From contig NZ_CP102251.1 in NCBI RefSeq assembly GCF_025145285.1, positions 1,984,001 through 2,048,000 on the forward strand: a stretch of 64,000 bases of DNA. Direction: 5' to 3'. Shown here in pieces: positions 51,566 through 59,020 of the stretch. The DNA is from Alistipes onderdonkii (GTDB taxonomy: Bacteria; Bacteroidota; Bacteroidia; Bacteroidales; Rikenellaceae). Position 1 is the stretch's first letter. Every line of letters begins with the position of its first letter. The translations under genes were made by a program, and so were the position numbers. The notes under the pieces were generated by a model that did no database searches, had not been told where the DNA came from, and saw nothing but the letters and a program-made list of their open reading frames with translations.

Positions 51566-52630
51566 TCACTCACCCAGCACGGCCATCTGCTGCCGGATCG
51601 ACTCCTCGTGGATGGCCTGCAGGACGGAGCGCATGAATTCCCGGTCCATCCCCATCCGGATGGCCTGATCCGCCCGCCGGGCCAGCAGTTCCTCGTAGCG
51701 CTGCGCCTGCAACACGGGCATGTTGTGCTCCTTCTTGTACTGCCCGATATCGCGCGAGACGCGCATGCGCCGCGAGAGCAGTTCGAGCAGTTCGTCGTCC
51801 AGCTTGTCGATCTGCGACCGCAGTTCGGTCAGGCTTTCGGTCGTGGCGTTGGTTTCGCGGATCACGAGGTTGCGGCAGATGTAGGCCAGTCCCTGTGGCG
51901 TCACCTGCTGCGCCTTGTCGCTCCATGCGCAGTCGGGCGAGCAGTGGGCCTCGATGATCAGCCCGTCGAGCCCCAGGTCCATGGCCTGCTGCGAGAGGGG
52001 GGCGATCAGCTCGCGGCGCCCGCCGATATGGCTCGGGTCGCAGAATATCTGCAGCCCCGGGAGGCGGCGGTGCAGCTCGATGGGGATCGACCACATCGGG
52101 TGGTTGCGGTAGAGGCTTTTGTCGATCGACGTGAACCCGCGGTGGATGACACCCAGGCGGCGGATGCCGGCGTTGTAGATGCGTTCCACGCCGCCGATCC
52201 ACAATTCGAGGTCGGGACTCACGGGGTTTTTCACCAGCACCGGGATATCGTGCCCGCGCAGCGCATCGGCGATCTCCTGCATGGCGAACGGGTTCGCCGT
52301 CGTGCGGGCCCCGATCCAGATCATGTCGATGCCGCCTTCTATCGCTGCCAGGACATGCTTGCGCGTAGCGACCTCCGTGGCGGTATACATCCCCGTTTCG
52401 CGTTTTACGCGTTGCAGCCAGGCTATGCCTTCGACGCCTACGCCCTCGAACCCGCCCGGTTTGGTGCGCGGTTTCCACAGTCCGGCGCGGAATAGCTTGA
52501 AGCCCTCCGCGGCCAGTTCGCGGGCTGTTTCGATTACCTGCTCTTCGGTTTCGGCGCTGCACGGCCCCGCGATGACCAGCGGCCGACGGGGGTCGAGCCC
52601 CGGGAGATTGATGGGTTGTAAGTCGTTCAT
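51566..52630 (-). CDS. DAHP synthase-chorismate mutase bifunctional enzyme
   Basis: A 354-residue enzyme. Residues about 10-255 are a DAHP synthase of the KDO8P-synthase-like type (LVIAGPCSAETEEQVIETAR, RAGLWKPRTKPGGFEGVG, DMIWIGARTTANPFAMQEIA, FCDPSHIGGRRELIAPLSQQ), condensing phosphoenolpyruvate with erythrose 4-phosphate. Residues about 265-354 are an AroQ-type chorismate mutase (LRSQIDKLDDELLELLSRRM), forming prephenate. Fusion allows feedback control through the mutase domain. It follows the prephenate dehydratase gene by 37 bp, giving the entry step and the Phe branch in one attenuated operon. Confidence 0.94.
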   Translation of the reverse strand: MNDLQPINLPGLDPRRPLVIAGPCSAETEEQVIETARELAAEGFKLFRAGLWKPRTKPGGFEGVGVEGIAWLQRVKRETGMYTATEVATRKHVLAAIEGGIDMIWIGARTTANPFAMQEIADALRGHDIPVLVKNPVSPDLELWIGGVERIYNAGIRRLGVIHRGFTSIDKSLYRNHPMWSIPIELHRRLPGLQIFCDPSHIGGRRELIAPLSQQAMDLGLDGLIIEAHCSPDCAWSDKAQQVTPQGLAYICRNLVIRETNATTESLTELRSQIDKLDDELLELLSRRMRVSRDIGQYKKEHNMPVLQAQRYEELLARRADQAIRMGMDREFMRSVLQAIHEESIRQQMAVLGE

Positions 52631-52667
52631 GGTTTTTATGTTTTTCGTTTTTATCGTTTGTTCCTTG

Positions 52668-53513
52668 TCAGATTACCGGGTTGGGGCATTCGGCGTATTC
52701 GCCCAGGATGCGGAAGTCGCTCGTCAGCGGCCGCGCCGCTTCGATGGCCTGCCGGTAACGCACCGCGTCGTCGAAGGTGACGTCCACGTAGAAGCGGTAT
52801 TCCCACTCGCGGCCGATGATCGGCAGCGACTGTATTTTCGAGAGGTTGATTTCGTAAAAGGAGAGCAGGGTGAGCACCTTGGAAAGGCTTCCCTGGGTGT
52901 GGGGCAGCGAGAAGACCAGCGATGCCTTGTTCGTGCGCGCCGGGTCGGTGAACCCTGCGGCGCAGCTGCGGTCGGCCAGCAGGAGGAAGCGCGTGAAGTT
53001 GTGTTTGTTGGTCTCGATGCCCCGTTCCAGGATTTCGAGCCCGTAGAGCTCCGCCGCCCCGGCGCCGCAGATGGCGGCCGTGCCGCGGAGCCGTTGTTCG
53101 GCGATTTCGCGGGCGCTGCCCGCCGTGTCGTCGCGTTCGACGACTTTCATCGCCGGATGGGCTTTCAGGTAATCGCCGCACTGCATCAGGGCGATCGGGT
53201 GCGAGTGCACCTCGCCGATGTCGCAGGGCGCCTCCCCCGGCAGTGCTGCCAGTACGTGCGAGATGCGGAGTTTGTATTCGCCGATGACGGCGAGCGAACT
53301 GCGCCGCAGCAGCTCGTGGTTGGGAAGCAGGCTGCCTGCGATGGTGTTTTCGATGGCCGCGATGCCCAGCAGCGTCGGGTCGGCGGCCATGCGGGCGAAC
53401 TGCTGGTCGAAGCTGTCGCAGGGCAGGATTTCGACCTGCTCGCCGGGGAAACTGCACCTGGCGGCGGTTTCGTGGAAACATCCGGGTTGTCCTTGTATGG
53501 TGATGCGTTTCAT
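52668..53513 (-). CDS. pheA: Prephenate dehydratase with ACT domain
   Basis: A 281-residue monofunctional dehydratase converting prephenate to phenylpyruvate. The catalytic domain (about 1-180) includes the SLAVIGEYKLRISH and AAIENTIAGSLLPNHELL blocks and the TRF motif at 174-176 (NFTRFLLLA). The ACT domain (about 195-270) has KASLVFSLPHTQGSLSKVLT and INLSKIQSLPI, where the usual ESRP of the Phe-binding loop is changed to QSLP. It lacks a fused chorismate mutase, which is supplied by the next gene. A Phe/Tyr-rich leader peptide and terminator precede it. Confidence 0.95.
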   Translation of the reverse strand: MKRITIQGQPGCFHETAARCSFPGEQVEILPCDSFDQQFARMAADPTLLGIAAIENTIAGSLLPNHELLRRSSLAVIGEYKLRISHVLAALPGEAPCDIGEVHSHPIALMQCGDYLKAHPAMKVVERDDTAGSAREIAEQRLRGTAAICGAGAAELYGLEILERGIETNKHNFTRFLLLADRSCAAGFTDPARTNKASLVFSLPHTQGSLSKVLTLLSFYEINLSKIQSLPIIGREWEYRFYVDVTFDDAVRYRQAIEAARPLTSDFRILGEYAECPNPVI

Positions 53514-53531
53514 AATCGAATTTTAGGCATT

Positions 53532-53560
53532 AAAAAATCCCGCTCTTTGCAGAACGGGAT
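53532..53560 (-). terminator. Attenuator terminator of the pheA leader
   Basis: Minus-strand hairpin with 10-bp arms (53551-53560 with 53537-53546, one G-U) and a GCAA loop, followed by TTTTTT (53532-53537). It lies between the leader peptide stop and pheA start. The segment AGAGCGGGG upstream (53606-53614) could pair with the CCCGTTCT arm as an antiterminator. Confidence 0.85.
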
Positions 53561-53592
53561 CCTTCGTGTTTTCACTCTATTGTATCATACAG

Positions 53593-53673
53593 CTAATTGC
53601 ATACAACCCCGCTCTTCCTCTTGCTATAAAAGAAAAAGTAAAAAAAGTAATATGCAAAACCGTAAAGTCTCAT
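53593..53673 (-). CDS. Phe/Tyr-rich leader peptide controlling pheA
   Basis: A 26-codon ORF starting ATG at 53673 and ending TAG at 53593-53595. Residues 4-16 contain 11 aromatic residues (5 Tyr, 6 Phe), with the core AYYFFYFFFY. A consensus promoter ends 23 bp upstream and an intrinsic terminator follows 33 bp after the stop. Ribosome stalling at Phe/Tyr codons when charged tRNA is scarce would favour antitermination and expression of the dehydratase and DAHP synthase genes, as for the E. coli pheA leader. The chance of such a codon run is very small. Confidence 0.85.
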   Translation of the reverse strand: MRLYGFAYYFFYFFFYSKRKSGVVCN

Positions 53674-53695
53674 CTCTCGTGGGGATTAACAGCGG

Positions 53696-53726
53696 CAAAT
53701 GTAGTAAAATATTTGCGGAATCCAAA
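53696..53726 (-). promoter_or_regulatory. Promoter of the attenuated aromatic operon
   Basis: On the minus strand TTTG (53723-53726) and TACATTTG (53696-53703) are 19 bp apart, a full -33/-7 match. It lies just after the stop codon of the upstream kinase gene. Confidence 0.8.
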
Positions 53727-53729
53727 TTT

Positions 53730-54506
53730 TCAGCCCTGTTTTTTGCCTGCGGCGGCCGATTTCCGTTTCCGGAACCGCTTTTTGAACTGCTGGCGGCGGC
53801 CGAAGAGCAGACGGAAGAAAACCCCCCGCAGCAGCGTGTCGTTGATGTCCCACCCGCGTATGTCGGCGTAGCGATCCAATATGTACAGGAACGGGACGGC
53901 CGGGCAGCTCAGCCGCCGCAGGTTGATCATGCATTCGTCGGGGCGCAGCGGCCGGGCGTGGAATCTCATGCGGTTGATGTCGATCAGCTGGAAACGGTAG
54001 CTGCCTGTCGCACCGTCGTATTCCCAGAGGATGTTGGTCTGGTTGAAATCCTCGTGGCAGATCCCTTGCTCATGGAGGCGGACGGTGAAGCGGGCGAAGG
54101 CTTCGAGTACGGGCAGCGTGTCCGGCGCCGGGAACTGTTTCATGGTCTGCGGGAGCGGGGTGAGCTCCGACCGGCGGGAAACGAAATAGGCGTCGGCGAT
54201 CAGGCCGCCCTTGCGGTATTCGCTCCATGCCACCGGTTCCGGGGTGTCGAAGCCCATCCCGCGCAGGCGCAGGGCGTGCTCGTAGGCGCGGCAGGCCTTG
54301 TTCTTGCGGAAGAACGAATACATGAACCTGTTGAACACATTGGGGCGCTTATAGCGTTTGACGACAAGGCGTTCGCCCCCGATGTCGAAAGCCCGGATCT
54401 GGTTGCGCCCGTCGTGGAGCACCTCGCCCGAGACGTGGAAAACCTCCGGGAGCCGTTCGATAAAGGGTTGCACGTGCCGTATTGCGGGATTGACCGTTAT
54501 TTTCAT
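53730..54506 (-). CDS. Lipopolysaccharide kinase-like (Kdo/WaaP family) protein
   Basis: A 258-residue protein with protein-kinase-like features of the Kdo/WaaP group: LVVKRYKRPNVFNRFMYSFF (Lys for ATP, about residue 50), the catalytic loop ICHEDFNQTNIL (about 160-172) and the metal-binding IDINRM (about 190). A very basic C-terminal tail (RRQQFKKRFRKRKSAAAGKK) may bind the membrane or nucleotides. Members phosphorylate lipid A core sugars; the acceptor here is unknown. It is transcribed toward the aromatic operon and ends 4 bp before that operon's promoter. Confidence 0.8.
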   Translation of the reverse strand: MKITVNPAIRHVQPFIERLPEVFHVSGEVLHDGRNQIRAFDIGGERLVVKRYKRPNVFNRFMYSFFRKNKACRAYEHALRLRGMGFDTPEPVAWSEYRKGGLIADAYFVSRRSELTPLPQTMKQFPAPDTLPVLEAFARFTVRLHEQGICHEDFNQTNILWEYDGATGSYRFQLIDINRMRFHARPLRPDECMINLRRLSCPAVPFLYILDRYADIRGWDINDTLLRGVFFRLLFGRRQQFKKRFRKRKSAAAGKKQG

Positions 54507-54894
54507 GATGGCGTCCGTTTACCAGGCAAAGTTACGGCAAACACTGTTCCCGTATAGTCCAGTTTGGGAATAATATTGGTGAAATAGATGGAAAAAGGCG
54601 TGCCGGTCGTCGGTTTTGCCGGTCGTAGCCGGTATCGTACCGGGTAATATCGGATTCCTTACTTAATTATTCAAGAGGTGGGGCAGAATTGCGGCGGTCG
54701 TGACTGAGATCTGTTTTACCCCGGTCATTTGTTTTTCGGTTTTTACACGTTATTGCTATCGGAAGGTGCGTGGCGCCGCTGTTCGAATGATGGTTGCATT
54801 TTAGTTGTAAATCGGCGGCATGGTCTGGCACTTCACCTTGTCGCCGAAAAAGAAAAAATCCTTGTAACCCATGTTACAAGGATTTTACTATTTA
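54507..54894. other. 388-bp intergenic stretch, mostly featureless
   Basis: Contains a TAACTTTG -7-like element (54527-54534, minus strand) for the kinase gene and the terminator of the AT-rich orphan gene (54855-54886). The rest, 54545-54850, is of mixed composition with no gene, repeat or hairpin I can support. Confidence 0.5.
54855..54886. terminator. Bidirectional-looking terminator after the AT-rich orphan gene
   Basis: Perfect 14-bp arms at 54855-54868 and 54873-54886 with loop CCAT; on the minus strand it continues into TTTTTTCTTTTTC. Confidence 0.9.
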
Positions 54895-55692
54895 TCAGAA
54901 TGAATTGACTGCGCTAACTATTGCATCGACAATATCTTCGTATAAGATTTTTGAAAGCTCTTTATGTTTCTTGTGGTTCTTTGCAACTCCATCATTCCAT
55001 GACCCCATTCCTCCGAAAACAAAGGAAGAAAAAGCCGCGAATAATAATTGGAGCGCGTCGATTGAATAGTTATTCTTTGGTAGTATATCTTGCAAATATG
55101 AATCCTTATATGGGTTCTTTTCATCTAATAGCCGTCTTGCGCTTTCAAATAACTTACCCCAATATTCCAAATTTTCTTCAAGAGCGAAACTTTCAATTCG
55201 AGTCAAAGAATCCTTAAGTCGGGTTTTAATTTCTAATAAGTCATATTGTTTGTCGATCGTCGGACGATCCTTAGATATGCACTTGTATTTTACCTGCCAT
55301 ATTTTATTGTCGGGTGCATTTTGATTTATACTACTCCATTCGGCATTCCAAAAGTCTGAATGATCTTCGAAAACAGTTTCTATTAACCAAATCCCTCCAC
55401 CTCCGACAAAACCTGCCGTCATATAATCGTCCGGCCTTTGCGACTTGAAGTGCAGCCTGAGTTTCAAGCATCCTTTTTCGTTAAGATATTTAAACCATCC
55501 GGTTGGACTATCAGCTACCAGCATCTCGACTTTCTTGGAAAACAGGCCTTTTTTCTTTTGATATATAAAGTCGACAGATTTACAATATTGGAAAATACAA
55601 TTCGAATCGAAATCGTATAGCAAGTTACCCACTTGCAAATAATCGTTGCCGTATCCGATAATGGCAATTACCTGTGCAATAATGTCATTCAT
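54895..55692 (-). CDS. AT-rich orphan protein of unknown function
   Basis: A 265-residue cytoplasmic-type protein (no signal peptide). Segments include GLFSKKVEMLVADSPTGWFK, YMTAGFVGGGGIWLIETVFE, and a helical C-terminal half ending SFVFGGMGSWNDGVAKNHKK followed by LYEDIVDAIVSAVN. I do not recognise the family. Base composition is far more A/T-rich than every neighbour and codon use is correspondingly different, which points to recent transfer. It stands alone between a strong terminator and tRNA-Thr, a common integration place, although no integrase or att repeat is visible. A run of nine C at 55751-55759 lies 58 bp upstream of its start. Confidence 0.75.
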   Translation of the reverse strand: MNDIIAQVIAIIGYGNDYLQVGNLLYDFDSNCIFQYCKSVDFIYQKKKGLFSKKVEMLVADSPTGWFKYLNEKGCLKLRLHFKSQRPDDYMTAGFVGGGGIWLIETVFEDHSDFWNAEWSSINQNAPDNKIWQVKYKCISKDRPTIDKQYDLLEIKTRLKDSLTRIESFALEENLEYWGKLFESARRLLDEKNPYKDSYLQDILPKNNYSIDALQLLFAAFSSFVFGGMGSWNDGVAKNHKKHKELSKILYEDIVDAIVSAVNSF

Positions 55693-55750
55693 GCTCTTGA
55701 ATGGTTATTCTGTCAAATATACTATTTTATCCATGGATATCCAAAAGTTA

Positions 55751-55759
55751 CCCCCCCCC
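55751..55759. repeat. C9 homopolymer upstream of the orphan gene
   Basis: Nine C in an AT-rich context, 58 bp before the orphan start codon, where length change could alter promoter spacing. Confidence 0.5.
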
Positions 55760-55872
55760 TGCGCAAATTTATGTAACTATTTGTATTAAGTGGTATTATT
55801 CGGCTAATGCCTCCAAAAGTCCAAGCGCCTAATCAGTATGTTCTGCCTGTTATTTCTTCACCGATCGGCACG

Positions 55873-55905
55873 AAAAAAGCGGCTGCCTTGTTTTGGCAAC
55901 CGCTT
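55873..55905 (-). terminator. Terminator downstream of tRNA-Thr
   Basis: Arms 55877-55887 and 55895-55905 (11 bp with one wobble), then TTTTTT on the minus strand, ten bases after the tRNA 3' end. Confidence 0.85.
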
Positions 55906-55914
55906 GATTTTCAG

Positions 55915-55986
<72 letters not shown>

Positions 55987-56008
55987 AACATTTCCCGTTC
56001 GAGTGGTG

Positions 56009-56040
56009 CAAAAGTACATAAGAAAAATGAAAAGACCAAA
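56009..56040 (-). promoter_or_regulatory. Promoter of tRNA-Thr
   Basis: On the minus strand TTTG (56037-56040) and TACTTTTG (56009-56016) are 20 bp apart, a full -33/-7 match ending about 22 bp before the mature tRNA 5' end. Confidence 0.8.
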
Positions 56041-56041
56041 A

Positions 56042-56062
56042 AATTGTGAAAAATTCACAATT
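56042..56062. promoter_or_regulatory. Perfect palindrome between tRNA-Thr and threonine dehydrogenase
   Basis: Nine-bp arms AATTGTGAA and TTCACAATT flank AAA. The core TGTGA-N5-TCACA resembles CRP/FNR-family sites. It directly precedes the -7-like TACCTTTA (56069-56076) of the plus-strand gene and abuts the -33 of the tRNA promoter. Confidence 0.6.
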
Positions 56063-56099
56063 ATTTTCTACCTTTACTTTTGAATTATAACCCATGCTC

Positions 56100-57053
56100 A
56101 TGAAACGTATACTAATAGTAGGTGCCGGAGGCCAGATTGGTTCCGAGCTGACAGTCTATCTGCGCAAAATTTACGGTGACCACAATGTCGTGGCGACAGA
56201 CATGCGCGAATGCAAGGCCCTCGGCGAGGCCGGCCCTTTCGAAGTGCTCAATGCGCTCGATGCGACGGCAATGGCTTCGGTCGTGGCGCGTTACCATATT
56301 GATACGATCTTCAACCTGGTCGCTTTGCTCTCGGCTGTGGGCGAACGTAACCCGCAGATGGCCTGGAACGTCAATATGGGGGCGCTCAACAACTCGCTCG
56401 AGGTGGCGCGCCAGCACCATTGCTCCCTCTTCACGCCCAGCTCGATCGGCGCCTTCGGCCCCTCGTCCCCCAAGGACAAGACCCCGCAGGATACGATCAT
56501 GCAGCCGACGACCATCTACGGTATCTGCAAGGTCACGGGCGAGATGCTGGGCAACTACTACCACCATAAATACGGCGTGGACACCCGTTCGGTACGCTTC
56601 CCGGGCATTATCTCCAACGTCACGCTGCCGGGCGGCGGTACGACCGACTACGCCGTCGAGATCTACTACGAGGCGATCCGGTCGGGCCGGTTCACCTGCC
56701 CTGTGCCGTCGGACGTCTATATGGACATGATCTACATGCCCGATGCGCTGCGTGCCTGCGTCGAACTGATGGAGGCCGACCCCGCGAAGCTCGTGCACCG
56801 CAACAGCTTCAATATCGCGTCGATGAGTTTCACCCCGGAGATCATCTGTGCCGAGATCCGGAAACGGCTGCCCGATTTTAAGATGGACTACGACGTCGAC
56901 CCCGTGAAGAAGGAGATCGCCGAGAGCTGGCCCAATTCGCTTGACGACACCTGCGCCCGTGAGGAGTGGGGCTGGAAACCCGAGTGGGATCTCTCGCGCA
57001 TGACGGACGACATGCTGGCGCATATCCGGGCGAAGCTGGCTGTTGCGAAGTAA
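56100..57053 (+). CDS. L-threonine 3-dehydrogenase of the short-chain (epimerase-like) type
   Basis: Start chosen at 56100 (MKRILIVGAGGQIG); an in-frame ATG lies 6 bp earlier. The 317 residues show the NAD motif GAGGQIG (8-14), an acidic residue ending strand 2 (VVATDMRE), the YGICK form of YxxxK, VRFPGIISN and DMIYMPDALRACVELM. This pattern is typical of the NAD-dependent-epimerase-like threonine dehydrogenase found in Flavobacteria and trypanosomes, oxidising threonine to 2-amino-3-ketobutyrate. No 2-amino-3-ketobutyrate CoA ligase (kbl) gene is adjacent. It is divergent from tRNA-Thr(GGT) across a palindrome that may be its operator. Confidence 0.85.
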   Translation: MKRILIVGAGGQIGSELTVYLRKIYGDHNVVATDMRECKALGEAGPFEVLNALDATAMASVVARYHIDTIFNLVALLSAVGERNPQMAWNVNMGALNNSLEVARQHHCSLFTPSSIGAFGPSSPKDKTPQDTIMQPTTIYGICKVTGEMLGNYYHHKYGVDTRSVRFPGIISNVTLPGGGTTDYAVEIYYEAIRSGRFTCPVPSDVYMDMIYMPDALRACVELMEADPAKLVHRNSFNIASMSFTPEIICAEIRKRLPDFKMDYDVDPVKKEIAESWPNSLDDTCAREEWGWKPEWDLSRMTDDMLAHIRAKLAVAK

Positions 57054-57414
57054 CGTTCGGGGACGATGGCGTTGTCATAACTCGTGTCGCCGGGAGCCCG
57101 GCCAGCCGGGACGGCACGCCGTTGGCGTCCTGTCCGCAGGCTGTGCCGAAGTTGCGGGATCCGCGAACGCCGGTGCTGCCTCGTACGGACGTCGCAATGC
57201 TCACGCATCTTGGCACGGTATTGCGGGAGGAGTGACCGCGCTCCCGGAACCGGCTGCCGGATGGTTTTCCCGTGCCGGCGAGGGTGTGGGGCGGCTGGCC
57301 GGTACGGCTCGTAACGGGGGATTCCGGGCGATGCGGAGACCGGACTGGCGGTATCCTGTGCCGGGGACTATTGGGGTGTTCCTGCCGGGGAACACCGCAG
57401 TATAACTTTTTATT
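57054..57414. other. 361-bp GC-rich region without a recognisable gene
   Basis: Several frames stay open by composition alone and give Arg/Gly/Ala-rich products without features. A hairpin with 8-bp arms (57375-57382 and 57389-57396) and TATAACTTTTT behind it lies just before the next gene and may be a terminator or leader structure. Nothing else is supported. Confidence 0.5.
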
Positions 57415-58374
57415 ATGAAGAAGAAGCGGATCAGGCGAATCATAGCCGTTTTTATCCTGTTGCCGATAGCTGCGGTTATCGGCGGCAGTTTCTATATGCT
57501 CGCGTTCTCGCTGCGGCCCGATGCCAAGATGCGGGAAAAGAATGCCACGGCCTATGAATACATGTATGCCGAATACCCTTTCCTGCGCCCGTGGGTGGAC
57601 AGTTTACAGACGGCCGGGGCGTTGCGCGACACCGTGATCGCCGACCCCCGGGGCGTCCGGCTGCATGCCCTCTATGCGGCGGCTCCCGTGCCGACCGACC
57701 GCACGGCGGTTATCGTCCACGGTTATACGGACTGCGCCGTGCGGATGTTGATGATCGGCTATCTCTATAACCATGACCTGGGGTATAACATCCTGCTGCC
57801 GGATCTGCATTACCACGGGCAGAGCGAAGGGCGGGCAATCCGCATGGGGTGGCTCGACCGCTTCGATCTGCTGCACTGGATGGAGGTTGCCGACGGGATT
57901 TTCGGCGGCGATACGCGGATGGCCGTGCATGGCATCTCGATGGGAGCTGCCACGACGATGATGGCCTCGGGCGAGCCCCAACGGCCCTACGTCAGGTGCT
58001 TTGTCGAAGATTGCGGCTATACGGGCGTCTGGGACGAGTTCTCCAAGGAACTGAAGTCGTCGTTCGGGCTGCCGGCATTCCCGCTGCTGTATGCGGCCAG
58101 TTGGCTGTGCGACCTGAAATACGGGTGGAATTTCCGCGAGGCCTCTTCGCTGGCGCAGGTCGCAAAATGCCGCCTGCCGATGCTCTTCATCCACGGCGAT
58201 GCCGACGATTATGTCCCCACCTGGATGGTTCGCCCGCTTTTCGAGGCGAAACCGGGCGACAAGGAGCTGTGGCTCGTGCCGGGTGCCGGACATGCCGCTT
58301 CGTACCGCGACAACCGGGAGGAATACACGCGCCGCGTCGGGGAGTTCGTCGGAAAATATATCGGGCCCGCTTGA
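57415..58374 (+). CDS. Membrane-anchored alpha/beta hydrolase
   Basis: A 319-residue protein with a basic start (MKKKRIRRII) and a hydrophobic helix (about 9-31) that anchors it, leaving the enzyme outside the cytoplasm. The fold is evident: oxyanion region VIVHGYTDC, LLPDLHYHGQSEG, nucleophile elbow HGISMGAAT with Ser175, acid near Asp262-Asp265 in HGDADDYVP and His293 in GAGHAAS. The catalytic triad is therefore complete. It resembles the YqkD/BAAT-like alpha/beta hydrolases. The substrate is unknown. The short gene downstream may be cotranscribed (61-bp gap). Confidence 0.88.
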   Translation: MKKKRIRRIIAVFILLPIAAVIGGSFYMLAFSLRPDAKMREKNATAYEYMYAEYPFLRPWVDSLQTAGALRDTVIADPRGVRLHALYAAAPVPTDRTAVIVHGYTDCAVRMLMIGYLYNHDLGYNILLPDLHYHGQSEGRAIRMGWLDRFDLLHWMEVADGIFGGDTRMAVHGISMGAATTMMASGEPQRPYVRCFVEDCGYTGVWDEFSKELKSSFGLPAFPLLYAASWLCDLKYGWNFREASSLAQVAKCRLPMLFIHGDADDYVPTWMVRPLFEAKPGDKELWLVPGAGHAASYRDNREEYTRRVGEFVGKYIGPA

Positions 58375-58435
58375 AAAGGGCCCGGGGCGGCTTCCGGGCG
58401 CTTCCGTCGGCTCGGAGTATGCCCCTCCTGATAAT

Positions 58436-58894
58436 ATGAAATATACTATGGAAAACGATAATCAACAGCAAGTCAAGTCCTTCTACCGGATTCTGGAGGA
58501 GGGCATCGCAAAACTCCCGGCCGATGTGCGCGGGGCGCTTTACCGGCCGTGTGCCGTCGATTGTGTCAAGGATGTCGTCCTGACGGAACTACGCAGGCAA
58601 TTCGAAGAATGCGGCTGCGACCTCGACCGGCAGTATACGAAATACGGACGTTCGGAGTATTTTTTTGCGGACGTCATCGAGCCGGGGCGGGTCTACGAGG
58701 TCGGGTATCCCCGGTGCCTCTGCCCGCAGGTCGATGCCGGGTTCGTGGACTCTGCGGCCCATTGCGAATGCTCCCGCCAAAGCATCCTCTATGTCCTGGA
58801 GGAGCTGCTGCCCGGCAGGGACATCCGCGTGGAAGAGCTCGAGACCGTGTTGTCGGGCGGCGAGAAATGCCGTTTCCGGGTCATTGTCGGGTAG
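58436..58894 (+). CDS. Small cysteine-rich protein of unknown function
   Basis: The start is 58436 (MKYTMENDNQQQVKSFYRIL) or the ATG at 58448; the longer frame upstream is an artefact over the hydrolase gene. The 152-residue product has repeated Cys pairs: CAVDC near 42, ECGC near 62, RCLCPQVDAGFV near 100, HCECSRQSI near 114 and a final GGEKCRFRV. The spacing suggests metal binding or disulfides. It may belong to the DUF6144/L-2-amino-thiazoline-4-carboxylate hydrolase-like group (tentative). No signal peptide is present. It lies 61 bp after the alpha/beta hydrolase gene. Confidence 0.7.
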   Translation: MKYTMENDNQQQVKSFYRILEEGIAKLPADVRGALYRPCAVDCVKDVVLTELRRQFEECGCDLDRQYTKYGRSEYFFADVIEPGRVYEVGYPRCLCPQVDAGFVDSAAHCECSRQSILYVLEELLPGRDIRVEELETVLSGGEKCRFRVIVG

Positions 58895-58970
58895 CTCATT
58901 ACGGCGCCTGGCTACTCCCGGCCGCGTCCGGTGTGCGGGCGTGGGGTGCCGATGGCTGCCGGCCAAAATA

Positions 58971-59000
58971 AAAATCCCGAAGCCGATGCTTCGGGATTTT
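58971..59000. terminator. Bidirectional terminator between convergent genes
   Basis: Perfect 13-bp arms at 58971-58983 and 58988-59000 with loop CGAT; A- and T-tracts on both sides allow use in both directions. It serves the small Cys-rich gene and the permease gene. Confidence 0.9.
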
Positions 59001-59020
59001 TCAATAGGGTATTCAGCCGT

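Noticed and set aside
57043..57405. Overlapping ORFs in the gap after threonine dehydrogenase
   Set aside because: Compositional frames rich in Arg, Gly and Ala; no start context or domain. I also looked for a broken gene here and found none.
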